Assembly (NCBI RefSeq): GCF_020616555.1
Contig: NZ_CP085173.1
Location: 1,860,001-1,924,000, forward strand
DNA: 64,000 nt
Source: Streptomyces longhuiensis
GTDB taxonomy: Bacteria > Actinomycetota > Actinomycetes > Streptomycetales > Streptomycetaceae
Direction: 5' to 3'
The notes below the pieces were generated by a model. That model had not been told where the DNA came from. It saw only the letters and a program-made list of their open reading frames with translations, and did not search any database. Positions 47,549 to 55,625 of this stretch are shown here, piece by piece (position 1 is the stretch's first letter; every line of letters starts with the position of its first letter). Both the position numbers and the translations under genes were made by a program.

Positions 47549-48537
47549 CGGGCGGCCTCCTCGGCGAGCTCGGTCAGCACGGCCACGACGAGATTGCGCA
47601 TCAGCGTCACCTTGTATCCATTGTGGGGCAGCGTCTCGGCGGCCGCGAGTTCGGCGTCCGCGGCGGCGGCGAAGGCCTCGGCGGTCGCGGGGCCGCCGGT
47701 CAGGACGCGTTCGGCCACGCGTGCGCGCCAGGGCCGTGACGCCACCGCCCCGAAGGCGAGGCGCACTTCGTGGACGGCTGCGTCCCGGACGTCGAGCGCG
47801 GCGGCGACGGAGCCGATCGCGAACGCGTAGGACGCGCGCTCGCGGACCTTGCGGTAGCGGGAGAGGGCGGCGACCGGCGCCGGGGGCAGGACGACGGCGG
47901 TGATGAGCGCGCCGGGCGGCAGCGCCGTCTCCACGTGAGGGGTCTCCCCCACGGGCGCGTAGAACTCCGCCAGCGCCAACTCGCCCGGGCCGTCCACCGT
48001 TTCGTACGCGACGACGGCGTCGAGTGCGGCGAGTGCCACTCCCATGTCCGAGGGGTGGACGGCCACGCAGTGCGCGGATGCGCCGAGGATCGCGGCGTTG
48101 TGGTGCTCCCCCTCGACGGCGGGGCAACCGCTGCCGGGCGTGCGCTTGTTGCAGGGTTTGGCCAGGTCGGTGAAGTAGCCGCAGCGGGTGCGCTGGAGCA
48201 GATTGCCGCCGACGGTGGCCATGTTGCGCAGCTGGCCCGATGCGCCCGCGAGGACGGCCTGCGCGAGCATCGGGTAGCGGCGGCGCACGTCGGGATGGGC
48301 GGCGAGGTCGCTGTTGGTGACCGTCGCACCGATGCGCAGGCCGCCGTCCGGCGTCGACTCGATCTCGCCGAGGGGCAGTTCTCGTACGTCGACGAGCCGG
48401 GCCGGCCTCTCGACGCCCGTCTTCATCAGGTCGACGAGGTTGGTGCCGCCGCCCAGACAGCGCGCGTCGGGGTCGGCGTCGAGCAGGGCGACCGCGGCGG
48501 GCACGTCGAAGACGCGCTCGTAACCGAACTCCTTCAT
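47545..48537 (-). CDS. Xanthine dehydrogenase-family FAD-binding subunit (YagS-like)
   Basis: The 330-residue protein has the FAD-binding motif ARCLGGGTNLVDLMK, followed by ASGQLRNMATVGGNLLQRTRCGYFTD. An extra cysteine-rich stretch (RCGYFTDLAKPCNKRTPGSGCPA) is typical of YagS-type subunits, where it holds a further iron-sulfur cluster. The C-terminal CO-dehydrogenase flavoprotein domain follows. It passes electrons from the Fe-S subunit to an acceptor. It overlaps the large-subunit gene by 4 bp and the Fe-S subunit gene by 4 bp. Confidence 0.92.
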   Translation of the reverse strand: MKEFGYERVFDVPAAVALLDADPDARCLGGGTNLVDLMKTGVERPARLVDVRELPLGEIESTPDGGLRIGATVTNSDLAAHPDVRRRYPMLAQAVLAGASGQLRNMATVGGNLLQRTRCGYFTDLAKPCNKRTPGSGCPAVEGEHHNAAILGASAHCVAVHPSDMGVALAALDAVVAYETVDGPGELALAEFYAPVGETPHVETALPPGALITAVVLPPAPVAALSRYRKVRERASYAFAIGSVAAALDVRDAAVHEVRLAFGAVASRPWRARVAERVLTGGPATAEAFAAAADAELAAAETLPHNGYKVTLMRNLVVAVLTELAEEAAR

Positions 48538-49073
48538 GCGACTGCCTCCGTTCCTGCGGCGCGTGCGACGGCCTTGACGATCGACACGTAGGCGCCGCAG
48601 CGGCACAGGTTGCCGCTCATCCGCTCCCGGATCTCGTCGGCGGTCAACGGCGGGACACCCGCCTCCGGCCGCACGTCGGCGGTGACGGCGCTGGGCCAGC
48701 CCGCCGCGTGCTCCTCGATGACGGCCAGGGCCGAACAGATCTGGCCGGGGGTGCAGTAACCGCACTGGTACCCGTCGAGGTCGAGGAACGCCTGCTGCAC
48801 CGGGTGCAGCCCGTCGGCGTCGGCCACGCCCTCGATGGTGGTGATCTCACGCCCCTCGGCGGCGACCGCGAGCTGCAGGCAGGAGACGGCGCGACGGCCG
48901 TCGAGGAGCACGGTGCAGGCGCCGCACTGGCCCTGGTCGCAGCCCTTCTTGGTGCCCGGCAGATCGAGTCGCTCGCGCAGGGCGTCGAGCAGGGTGGTGC
49001 GGTGGTCGACGGGCAGCGTGTACTTCTCACCATTGATGTTCAGCGTGATGACGCTGGACGTCGATGGGGCCAT
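48534..49073 (-). CDS. Two-[2Fe-2S] subunit of molybdenum hydroxylase (YagT-like)
   Basis: The 179-residue protein has the plant-ferredoxin cluster with Cys45, Cys50, Cys53 and Cys65 (GCDQGQCGACTV). The second cluster uses Cys104, Cys107, Cys157 and Cys159 (CGYCTPG and CRCG). It carries electrons between the molybdenum and FAD subunits. ATG 49073 was preferred over an in-frame ATG at 49094 because AAGG lies 6 bases before it. It is the first gene of the operon, divergent from a TetR gene, with paired palindromic operators in the spacer. Confidence 0.93.
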   Translation of the reverse strand: MAPSTSSVITLNINGEKYTLPVDHRTTLLDALRERLDLPGTKKGCDQGQCGACTVLLDGRRAVSCLQLAVAAEGREITTIEGVADADGLHPVQQAFLDLDGYQCGYCTPGQICSALAVIEEHAAGWPSAVTADVRPEAGVPPLTADEIRERMSGNLCRCGAYVSIVKAVARAAGTEAVA

Positions 49074-49241
49074 GATCAGCCTTCTTTCGCTCATGGGGTG
49101 CGAGGGCTGTACGTATGCGAGGGCTGTACGTAGAGGAAGAATTTCAGGATTGCGCGCCTGCCGCGCGCGCGTCGGCCGAAAGGCCGATTGCGGTGGCCGG
49201 CGACGTTAACCGGAGCCGGATCTGCCGCTATGGTGGACCTA

Positions 49242-49286
49242 AGCGGACAAGTGTCCGCTACGTCGAACCTAACGGACAGCTGTCCG
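49242..49286. promoter_or_regulatory. Paired palindromic operators between xdh operon and TetR gene
   Basis: AGCGGACAAGTGTCCGCT (49242-49259) and CGGACAGCTGTCCG (49273-49286) share the core CGGACA-N2-TGTCCG. Their centres are 29 bp apart. They lie just before the TetR gene and within the divergent spacer. Both palindromes are perfect around their cores. Binding by the adjacent TetR is inferred. Confidence 0.75.
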
Positions 49287-49351
49287 CTTAGCAAGGGCGT
49301 ACCGGTTCTTGGCACCGGCGTACGGATTCGTGATTCCCGGAAGGGGGACGG

Positions 49352-49930
49352 GTGCAGCCGAAGAAGGACGCGCCGCTGCGCTCGGACGCGCAACGCAATC
49401 GCGACCGCATCCTGGAAGTGGCGCTGGTCGAGCTGACACGGTCGGCGGACGCCCCGCTGAGCGCGATCGCGAAGAAGGCGGGCGTCGGCCAGGGCACGTT
49501 CTACCGCAACTTCCCCAACCGCGAGTCCCTCGTCCTCGAGGTCTACCGCTACGAGATGCAGCAGGTCGCCGACACCGCGTCCCAGCTGCTCGCGGCCCGC
49601 GCTCCCGACGAGGCCCTGCGCGCGTGGATGGACCGCCTCGCCCAGTACGCCATGGCGAAGGCAGGCCTGGCGGACGCGCTGCGTCAGGCCACCGCGCGCG
49701 GCAGCCTGGCCGCCCTCGGCCACGGCCCGGTGACCTCGGCCATGTCGCTCCTGCTCAAGGCGAACGAGGAGGCGGGCACGATCCGCCCCGGGGTGACACC
49801 GGAGGACTTCGCGCTCGCCATCGCCGGGCTCTGGCAGATCGACCCGCACGGCGACTGGCAGTCTCGCGCCGGGTGGCTGTTCGACCTGGTGATGGACGGC
49901 CTGCGCGCCGGTGCGCCGGGGGCCGCCTGA
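49352..49930 (+). CDS. TetR-family transcriptional regulator, probable xdh repressor
   Basis: The 192-residue protein has an N-terminal helix-turn-helix (RDRILEVALVELTRSADAPLSAIAKKAGVGQGTFYRNFPNRESLVLEV) and a helical C-terminal ligand domain (AYLWQI-type pocket, here AGLWQIDPHGDW). The GTG start follows GGAAGGGGG. It is divergent from the molybdenum hydroxylase operon over about 280 bp. The two CGGACA-N2-TGTCCG palindromes in that spacer make autoregulation and xdh repression likely. The inducer may be a substrate of the enzyme. Confidence 0.9.
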   Translation: MQPKKDAPLRSDAQRNRDRILEVALVELTRSADAPLSAIAKKAGVGQGTFYRNFPNRESLVLEVYRYEMQQVADTASQLLAARAPDEALRAWMDRLAQYAMAKAGLADALRQATARGSLAALGHGPVTSAMSLLLKANEEAGTIRPGVTPEDFALAIAGLWQIDPHGDWQSRAGWLFDLVMDGLRAGAPGAA

Positions 49931-49965
49931 GGCGGGTGCCTCCCTCTTGCCCCAGGCCGGGCCCG

Positions 49966-50418
49966 TCAGGGCGTAGGGGGCCGGGGACGCGGGGGTCTGG
50001 GCGGCCCGTCGTCCAGTGCGTCGGGGCTCGTCACGGGTGGCCAGACCGGCCGGTGCGAGGGAGGCAGCGACAACAGGGCCTGGCCGACGGACCGTTGGGC
50101 GGGAAGCAGATCGACACTGCCTGTCTGGGTGAGGAGTTCGGTCAGCCGACGCCCCGCCCCGGCCAGGAGGAGCTTGCCGCCCCGGCGGTCCAGCAGCCAC
50201 CGCATGGCCAGCAGACAGTAGAGACCGCGTGAGTCGCAGAAGGAGAGCGCGGTGACGTCGAGGACGAGGTACGGGTGGCCCGCGTCGACGCAGGCACCGA
50301 GCGTGCCCAGGAAGAGGCCCTCACCGCTCTGGTCGAGTTCGCCGCTGACCCGCAGCACCGCGCAGCCTTCGCAGCTCGCCAGCTCGGTGATCATCAAACG
50401 GTGGCTCTGCGTGGACAT
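49966..50418 (-). CDS. STAS-domain protein, anti-sigma factor antagonist-like
   Basis: The 150-residue protein has a STAS domain over about residues 10-110: CAVLRVSGELDQSGEG, YLVLDVTALSFCDSRGLYCLL with the phosphorylatable-type Ser63, and GGKLLLAGAGRRLTELLTQTG. The C-terminus is Pro-rich and low-complexity. Such proteins release a sigma factor by binding its anti-sigma factor. GGAGG lies before ATG 50418. No anti-sigma or sigma gene is adjacent. It converges with the TetR gene over 35 bp. Confidence 0.88.
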   Translation of the reverse strand: MSTQSHRLMITELASCEGCAVLRVSGELDQSGEGLFLGTLGACVDAGHPYLVLDVTALSFCDSRGLYCLLAMRWLLDRRGGKLLLAGAGRRLTELLTQTGSVDLLPAQRSVGQALLSLPPSHRPVWPPVTSPDALDDGPPRPPRPRPPTP

Positions 50419-50655
50419 CACACCTCCATCCGGCCGACGTACGAAGGCCCTTGGCGTCGAGCCTCGCACACACCGGCGCCGGTTCCCGAACCGGACGAGT
50501 GCCCCGGGGCGGCACGATCAGGCCGTGGCGGGCCCCGGTTCACGGTCGGCACGGGTGCCGGGCGGCCGTTGCGGTGAGGGTCTCCCACCATGCCCCCGAT
50601 TGCGCGTGTCGTCACCGGTCCGGCGGCGAGCAGCCTGTGCGCGCACCCCGCCGGG

Positions 50656-50686
50656 GTGTGGCCGACAGGGTGCCTGTCGGCCACAC
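50656..50686 (-). terminator. Terminator-like hairpin in the 50419-50793 spacer
   Basis: GTGTGGCCGACAGG (50656-50669) pairs with CCTGTCGGCCACAC (50673-50686) around a 3-base loop. It lies downstream of the minus-strand DUF305 gene. The rest of this 375-bp spacer holds no gene. It contains CGGATCCGTCAG at 50734-50745 and 50761-50772 and a variant CGGAACCGTCAG at 50786-50797. Confidence 0.65.
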
Positions 50687-50793
50687 CTCTGGGGCGTACG
50701 GCGCGCCCACCCAGGGCATTTCGCCTGACCGTACGGATCCGTCAGGTCTTTCGGCCCTGGCGGATCCGTCAGATCTCACATCGTTCGGAACCG

Positions 50794-51477
50794 TCAGCTC
50801 TTGCCGAGCATCTTGTTCATCTGCTCGATCTCGGCGGTCTGCGCGGTCACCACGTCGGCGGCGAGCCGCGTCGCGGGGCCGTACTTGCCGCCGGACTTCT
50901 CGGTCCCGCCCATCGCGACGGCGCCCTCGTGGTGCTTGACCATCATCGCGAGGAACTTCTTGTCGAAGTCGACGCCGGAGGCCTTCTTGAGCTCGTCCAT
51001 GTCACCGGCGCTCATCATGCCGGGCATGGACGAGGACATGTCGTGACCCATGCCGGACATGTCGGCGGGGACTTCCTCACCCCACGCGGTGAGCCAGCCG
51101 GACATGTCCTCGATCTCGGGGTCCTGGGCTCCCTCGATCCTGGAGGCGAGGCTCTTGACGTCCTTCGACGCGGCGCGGCCCTCGGCCAGTTCGGCCATCT
51201 CGACGGCCTGGCGGTGGTGCTGGATCATCTCCTTGGCGAAGGAGACGTCGGCGCTGTTGTGACCTTCGGCGTCGTTGCGGCCCTCTGCCTTGGCGTGGTC
51301 GTCGACCTGGGGCGAGGCGGACGCGGCCGAGCCGGATTCCTTCGCCCCCATGTCGCGCCCCCCGGCCGACTTGTCGCTGCCACAGGCGGCGAGCACCAGG
51401 GCGGCCGCCCCTACGGTGGCGGCGAAGGCGGCGCGGCGGACGAACGTGCGGTGTGCGGTCATGCGGTGTGCGGTCAT
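50794..51477 (-). CDS. DUF305 lipoprotein with paired HH motifs
   Basis: The 227-residue protein has a signal peptide ending in lipobox LAAC (Cys32). A DUF305 domain follows, a ferritin-like helical bundle, with its histidine motifs FAKEMIQHHRQAVEMAELA and FLAMMVKHHEGAVAMG. Met-rich segments such as MGHDMSSSMPGMM suggest metal (possibly copper) binding at the membrane outside. CAGGAG precedes the ATG. The first 15 coding bases are an exact tandem duplication (MTAHR repeated). A DUF6153-type gene follows on the same strand upstream, 86 bp away. Confidence 0.9.
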   Translation of the reverse strand: MTAHRMTAHRTFVRRAAFAATVGAAALVLAACGSDKSAGGRDMGAKESGSAASASPQVDDHAKAEGRNDAEGHNSADVSFAKEMIQHHRQAVEMAELAEGRAASKDVKSLASRIEGAQDPEIEDMSGWLTAWGEEVPADMSGMGHDMSSSMPGMMSAGDMDELKKASGVDFDKKFLAMMVKHHEGAVAMGGTEKSGGKYGPATRLAADVVTAQTAEIEQMNKMLGKS

Positions 51478-51563
51478 GCGGAACTCCTGATGCTGATCTT
51501 GGGTGAAGGGCTCGCGCGTGCGCGGCGCCGCCCCTTGGGGCGTGCGGTGCCGCGCGGGCCGTT

Positions 51564-52025
51564 CTAGATCCGCAGGAGTTGGAGTTCCGAGAGTGACGGC
51601 GGGGCGCGGCCGCCGTCGGGGCCCCTGCCGGCCGACGAGGCGTGGGCCTCCGGGCGGGCGGAGCAGGCCACCACGTCGGGGAGCATCGCGGGCGCGACTG
51701 TCGGGGATCCGGCGACGGAGGCGGAGGCGCAGACCGAGTCGGCGTGCGCCATGTGCCCGCCGCAGCCGCCGTCACCGTGGTCGCACAGGTCGGAAGCCGA
51801 AGCCTTGACACCCTGCTGTCCGGGCCCCGCATGGTCACCGGCGTCCGCTGCGGCACCCGCACCCATGGCGGACGCGGCCGCGGGACGCATCTCGCCGTGC
51901 GCGCCCGCCGGCACGGGTCCCAGGCCGTGCATGCCGAGCAGGCCCAGGAGCACGGTGCCTACGAGCAGCCCGAGGAACCGCAGCGTCAACTGCGGTCGCG
52001 CGGGCGGTCCGAGACGGGTGGTCAC
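51564..52025 (-). CDS. DUF6153-like small membrane-anchored protein
   Basis: The 153-residue protein has one hydrophobic segment near the N-terminus (FLGLLVGTVLLGLLGMHGLG). A His/Cys-containing exposed region follows (HGEMRPAA, LCDHGDGGCGGHMAHADSVC), ending in APPSLSELQLLRI, typical of DUF6153 proteins in Streptomyces. The histidines and cysteines suggest metal handling. It lies upstream of a DUF305 gene in the same direction. Start GTG 52025 is preferred on fit to the hydrophobic segment; the ribosome site is weak. Confidence 0.7.
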   Translation of the reverse strand: MTTRLGPPARPQLTLRFLGLLVGTVLLGLLGMHGLGPVPAGAHGEMRPAAASAMGAGAAADAGDHAGPGQQGVKASASDLCDHGDGGCGGHMAHADSVCASASVAGSPTVAPAMLPDVVACSARPEAHASSAGRGPDGGRAPPSLSELQLLRI

Positions 52026-52142
52026 CGCTGCATCGTAGGCAGAGAGGACCGGCGTGCGCGCTCCGGGGCCGCCGCGGGTCAGCCGTTCGTGGCCGCGGCC
52101 GGGGTTCGCCCGGAAACCAGTAGGGGCTCCCCCGGAACGGGA

Positions 52143-52187
52143 ACGGCCGGAGGCCCGGGACAGTCGTCGTCCCGGACCTCCGGCCGT
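52143..52187 (-). terminator. Terminator of FMN reductase gene
   Basis: ACGGCCGGAGG (52143-52153) pairs with CCTCCGGCCGT (52177-52187), with a further inner stem CCGGGAC/GTCCCGG. It lies 17 bp beyond the stop of the minus-strand FMN reductase gene. Confidence 0.8.
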
Positions 52188-52203
52188 ACTCGTGTCAGGA
52201 GCC

Positions 52204-52764
52204 TCAGGCAGCGGCGGGGGTGGCCTGCTCGCTCAGGCGGCCGACGACCTCGGTCAGCGCGGTCGCGACCTCGGAGTCGTCGGCGGGGTGGGTCTCGGCG
52301 AAGCGGGTCACGGAGCCGGGGATGGACAGCTTCACGTCCTCGAGCACCGCGGCACCGGCGATACCCGCGGCCTTGCGCGCGTCGTCCTGCGCCCACACGC
52401 CGCCGTACTGGCCGAACGCGGTGCCGACGACGGCGACCGGCTTGCCGGAGATCGCGCCGGCGCCGTACGGGCGGGACAGCCAGTCGATGGCGTTCTTCAG
52501 GACGGCCGGCATGGTGCCGTTGTACTCGGGCGAGAAGAGGAGGAAGGCGTCGGCCTGACCGGCGGCCTCGCGCAGCCGCGCGGCAGCGGCGGGGACGCTG
52601 CCCTCGACGTCGATGTCCTCGTTGTAGAAGGGCACGTCGGCGAGGCCCTCGAAGAGCTGGATGTCGGCGCCGGCGGGCGCGTGCTTGGCGGCGGCCTCGG
52701 CGAGCTGACGGTTGTGGGAACCGGCGCGGAGGCTGCCGACGAGGGCGAGGATGCGAACAGACAT
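52204..52764 (-). CDS. NADPH-dependent FMN reductase / flavodoxin-like reductase
   Basis: The 186-residue protein has the flavodoxin-like start RILALVGSLRAGSHNRQLAEAAAKHAP, where GSLRxxSxNxxL binds FMN phosphate, and SPEYNGTMPAVLKNAIDWLSRPYG. A C-terminal helical tail follows. It reduces FMN, quinones or azo compounds with NADPH. The ATG at 52764 is preceded by GGAG. It is divergent from a TetR gene with two operator-like repeats in the spacer, so induction by electrophiles is plausible but inferred. Confidence 0.92.
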   Translation of the reverse strand: MSVRILALVGSLRAGSHNRQLAEAAAKHAPAGADIQLFEGLADVPFYNEDIDVEGSVPAAAARLREAAGQADAFLLFSPEYNGTMPAVLKNAIDWLSRPYGAGAISGKPVAVVGTAFGQYGGVWAQDDARKAAGIAGAAVLEDVKLSIPGSVTRFAETHPADDSEVATALTEVVGRLSEQATPAAA

Positions 52765-52810
52765 GGCATAACTCCAGACAAGGGCGTACGGATCTCGTGC
52801 ACAGTCCAAC

Positions 52811-52858
52811 CGGACCGAAGTCCGTTTAAAGTTGTACCACCTATCCGGACCGCGGTCC
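52811..52858. promoter_or_regulatory. Paired operator-like repeats between FMN reductase and TetR genes
   Basis: CGGACCGAAGTCCG (52811-52824) and GGACCGCGGTCC (52847-52858) share the core GGAC-N4-GTCC. Their centres are 35 bp apart. They lie between the divergent starts at 52764 and 52890. Confidence 0.68.
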
Positions 52859-52889
52859 ACTTGTCGGCTCCCGGCGCTACTCTGAAGCC

Positions 52890-53543
52890 ATGACCGGCCC
52901 TATCCCACCCCTCGTCACGACGTCCGGCACCCAGGGCGGACCGACCGACCTCGCCCTGACACCGGCGGGCGAGCAGCCTGCCCTGCGGGCGGACGCGGCG
53001 CGTAACCGCACGCGCCTGCTGGAGGCCGCGTCACGCCTGATGTCCGACTGCGGGGCGGCGAACCTGACCATGGAGGCGGTGGCGACGGCTGCCGGAGTCG
53101 GCAAGGGGACGGTCTTCCGGCGCTTCGGCGACCGGACCGGGCTGCTCATCGCCCTCCTGGACCACCGGGAGCGGCAGCTTCAGGCGGCGTTCCTCTCGGG
53201 CCCGCCACCTCTGGGGCCGGACGCGCCCGCCTTGGAGCGCCTGCACGCCTTCGGGCCTGCCCTCATCCGTCACGAGCGGGACCACCACGAACTGATCCTC
53301 GCCGCCCGCACGGACCCGCTGCGCAACTACGCGGTCCCGGCGAACCGCCTGCGCCACACGCACGTCACGCTGCTGCTGCGCCAGGCGGGCGTGCGGGGCG
53401 ACACCGATCTCCTCGCGCACACCCTGCTGGCTGCCGCGGACACCGCGCTCGTCCACCATCTGACCGTCGAGCGGGGCATGCCGCTGGACCGCGTGGAGGC
53501 GGGCTGGCACGAGCTGCTCGACCGGCTCGCGCGAACGTCCTAG
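52890..53543 (+). CDS. TetR-family transcriptional regulator
   Basis: The 217-residue protein has a 30-residue Pro/Gly/Thr-rich N-terminus. A TetR helix-turn-helix follows (RNRTRLLEAASRLMSDCGAANLTMEAVATAAGVGKGTVFRRFGDRTGLL) with a helical ligand domain. It is divergent from the FMN reductase gene and probably represses it through the paired repeats in the 125-bp spacer. TACTCT 6 bases before the ATG and absence of a ribosome site suggest a leaderless transcript. Its stop codon overlaps a recombinase relic on the other strand. Confidence 0.88.
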   Translation: MTGPIPPLVTTSGTQGGPTDLALTPAGEQPALRADAARNRTRLLEAASRLMSDCGAANLTMEAVATAAGVGKGTVFRRFGDRTGLLIALLDHRERQLQAAFLSGPPPLGPDAPALERLHAFGPALIRHERDHHELILAARTDPLRNYAVPANRLRHTHVTLLLRQAGVRGDTDLLAHTLLAAADTALVHHLTVERGMPLDRVEAGWHELLDRLARTS

Positions 53544-53780
53544 CCGGACCGGCTCGCGTACGGGACGTCCCAGCCGGACCTTCTCTGCACCAACTCGGCC
53601 CCGGCTTCCGCGAGTGCCCGGTGGAGCGAGGCGACCGAGGGGGACTTGCCCGCGTTTTTCCCCGCCTTGACGGTGAGCTTCTTCGCGATGTCGGGGACGG
53701 GGACGCCCTTGTCCTTCAGCGCGACGGCGAAGGTCAGCATGTTGGGTCCGCCTACGACGGCGGCTGCGAAAATCGCTGTC
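53540..53780 (-). pseudogene. C-terminal remnant of a serine-type site-specific recombinase
   Basis: The reading frame encodes NMLTFAVALKDKGVPVPDIAKKLTVKAGKNAGKSPSVASLHRALAEAG in pieces, ending RRSGWDVPYASRSG. It resembles the helix-turn-helix end of resolvase/invertase-like recombinases of Streptomyces. Coding similarity is lost upstream of about 53780, where the frame lacks a start and meets the isomerase promoter. It is therefore a truncated gene. Confidence 0.6.
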
Positions 53781-53812
53781 CGATTGTCGGAACGCAGTGA
53801 TAGAGATTCACG

Positions 53813-54610
53813 GTGACCATGACACTCGAGTTCCCCGTTCTGCTGCGACTGATCGACGAACGGTCGACTGCCTTCCGCGCCGCGGTCGCCTCCGCGCCCA
53901 GCCTCGACGTACAGGTGCCGACCTGCCCCGAATGGACGCTGTTCGATCTGGCGGAGCACATCGGCGAGGGGCGCCGCGACTGGGCCGCCACCGTCGCCGC
54001 AGGACCTGCTCCGGCCAAGTCCGCAGCGGAGGGCGCCCCGGCTGCGCCTCGGGAGCGCGAGGCCCTGCTGACCTGGTTGGCGGAGTCCACGGAGCAACTG
54101 CTGGACGCATTGCGGAAGGCCGGCCCGGATCGCGGTTGCTGGGCGTGGTGGGAGACGTTGCAGTCGCCGCACACCTCCGGTGCCGTAGCCCGGCACCAAC
54201 TCCAGCAGATGACGGTGCACACGTACGACGCCCAGATCACCGTAGGTGCCCCGCAGCCACTGCCGGACGAGGTGGCGCTCGACGGTGTCGACGAGTTCCT
54301 GTCCACCTGCGTCACAACGGCAAGTGCCTGGCCGCACAAGCCCGCTGTCATCGACTTCCACGCCTCCGAGGGCCGCTCCTGGCGCCTCTCGCTCTCCGCC
54401 GACGGCGCACGGAGCGCCCGCCTCCCCGGGCCCGGCACCATGCCGGCCACCGCTGCCGGCCAGGACCCGGACGCCGCCTCCTTCTCCGTTCGGGGCACGG
54501 CCAATGAGCTGGTCCTCATCCTGCACGACCGAATCCCGATCGACTCCCTGAAGCTCGACGGCGACCGACGTCTCTTCGAGCAGCTCAGCGCCTGGGACCC
54601 GGATGAGTAG
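53813..54610 (+). CDS. Maleylpyruvate isomerase-family mycothiol-dependent enzyme
   Basis: The protein (about 265 residues, GTG 53813; an ATG two codons later is possible) has the DinB-like four-helix N-terminal domain of the mycothiol-dependent family. Visible motifs are VPTCPEWTLFDLAEHIGEGRRDW, HQLQQMTVHTYDAQITVG and a C-terminal beta domain. Known members use mycothiol for maleylpyruvate isomerisation or detoxification, but most have unknown substrates. The ribosome site is weak. It is flanked on both sides by recombinase relics, so it may have travelled with, or been trapped between, mobile sequences. Confidence 0.82.
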   Translation: MTMTLEFPVLLRLIDERSTAFRAAVASAPSLDVQVPTCPEWTLFDLAEHIGEGRRDWAATVAAGPAPAKSAAEGAPAAPREREALLTWLAESTEQLLDALRKAGPDRGCWAWWETLQSPHTSGAVARHQLQQMTVHTYDAQITVGAPQPLPDEVALDGVDEFLSTCVTTASAWPHKPAVIDFHASEGRSWRLSLSADGARSARLPGPGTMPATAAGQDPDAASFSVRGTANELVLILHDRIPIDSLKLDGDRRLFEQLSAWDPDE

Positions 54611-54744
54611 GACGTGACGATGCGTCACCTCGTGCGCCCCGGGGCATGCCTCCCGCCAACGGCTACAACCACGCCGTGGTGGCCTCGGGGCCGCGGGGGG
54701 GAGCAGACCGTCACGGCCGCGAAGCGGCTGACCAAGGCGGCGGC

Positions 54745-55228
54745 TCACAAGCTGATCGGTGCGCCTGGTCGGCGCTGCCGGTCGTAGCGCTGACAGACCG
54801 GGACGGTGCCGTGCTCGTCCCGGTGGCGCCGGATGACCTGGGCCAGGACGTGAGGGTTGATCTCCCCGATCTGTTTCCACCACAACTTCACCAGCTGGTG
54901 GATGGCGTTGCGCCGGGTCGAGCAGTCCATGCTCGCGCAGCGGCGGCGAAGGTGCTTGACCCTGAAGCAGGTCCCGGACTGCTCGATTGCGCAGTTGGTG
55001 GCGGTCGACGGCCTCCCCGACCGTGAGCCGGCCGCGGGTGACCGCGCCGCGCAAGGTGCGTGGGACGGACTCGGGGAAGTGCCCCATGTCGTGCAGGACC
55101 GGCCAGGCCAAGGCCGCGGCGAAGGTCCGGTCCTTGATGTCCTCACCGGCGAGACCGTGCTCGCGGGCCTCGACCGCGCAGTGCAGCAGACCTTCCGCCG
55201 TCAGGTCCTTGAGCTCCATCCCGAAAAC
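54745..55228 (-). pseudogene. Frameshifted remnant of a Tn554-like transposition gene (TnpB-type)
   Basis: One minus-strand frame carries MELKDLTAEGLLHCAVEARE and DMGHFPESVPRTLRGAVTRG, ending DRHQLRNRAVRDLL. Near 54975 the similarity jumps to another frame with STRRNAIHQLVKLWWKQIGEINPH. Together these look like adjacent parts of one integrase/transposase protein, now split by a frameshift and lacking a proper end. The family call is from memory of Streptomyces recombinases and is moderate. Confidence 0.55.
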
Positions 55229-55230
55229 GG

Positions 55231-55536
55231 TCAGTGCGCAAGCGATGTCAGGACATCGACCGCCCACAACACGCGGACCCAGCGCAACAGGTCGTTCCCG
55301 TAACTCCGGCAGGTCAGCGGGCTGACCTCACCCAGCATCGGATCCAGCAAGTAGCTGTTGACCGACGGAATCCGCCGCCCCGCCCCATCAATCACCACCC
55401 ACGGCAGCGACTCCCTCTCCCCGGCGACAACCGCACCGCTCTTCGGCAGGCGAACCCGCCCGTCCATCACCTCTCTGTGCATCCTGGAGGTCTCATGTAC
55501 CAACGCGCCGCGATCCTCGACACCCGCCACCCTCAA
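55231..55536 (-). pseudogene. N-terminal remnant of a tyrosine-recombinase/integrase (TnpA-type)
   Basis: The 101-residue frame reads MRVAGVEDRGALVHETSRMHREVMDGRVRLPK in part, and later SPLTCRSYGNDLLRWVRVLWAV, which resembles the SAM-like N-terminal core-binding part of a Streptomyces integrase. It stops right after that and runs into the relic at 54745-55228. The catalytic Arg/His/Tyr portion is missing, so it is a decayed copy. Confidence 0.6.
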
Positions 55537-55625
55537 GTCGAGCCGATCACCGACTCAGTGCAGTCGACTGACCGGTCCACGCACACGTCCTGACCAGCGC
55601 GCGCAAGCGCCCCACGGCCGACCGG

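Noticed and set aside
53540..55536. Intact mobile element
   Set aside because: All recombinase frames are truncated or frameshifted, and no terminal inverted repeats or target duplications were found.
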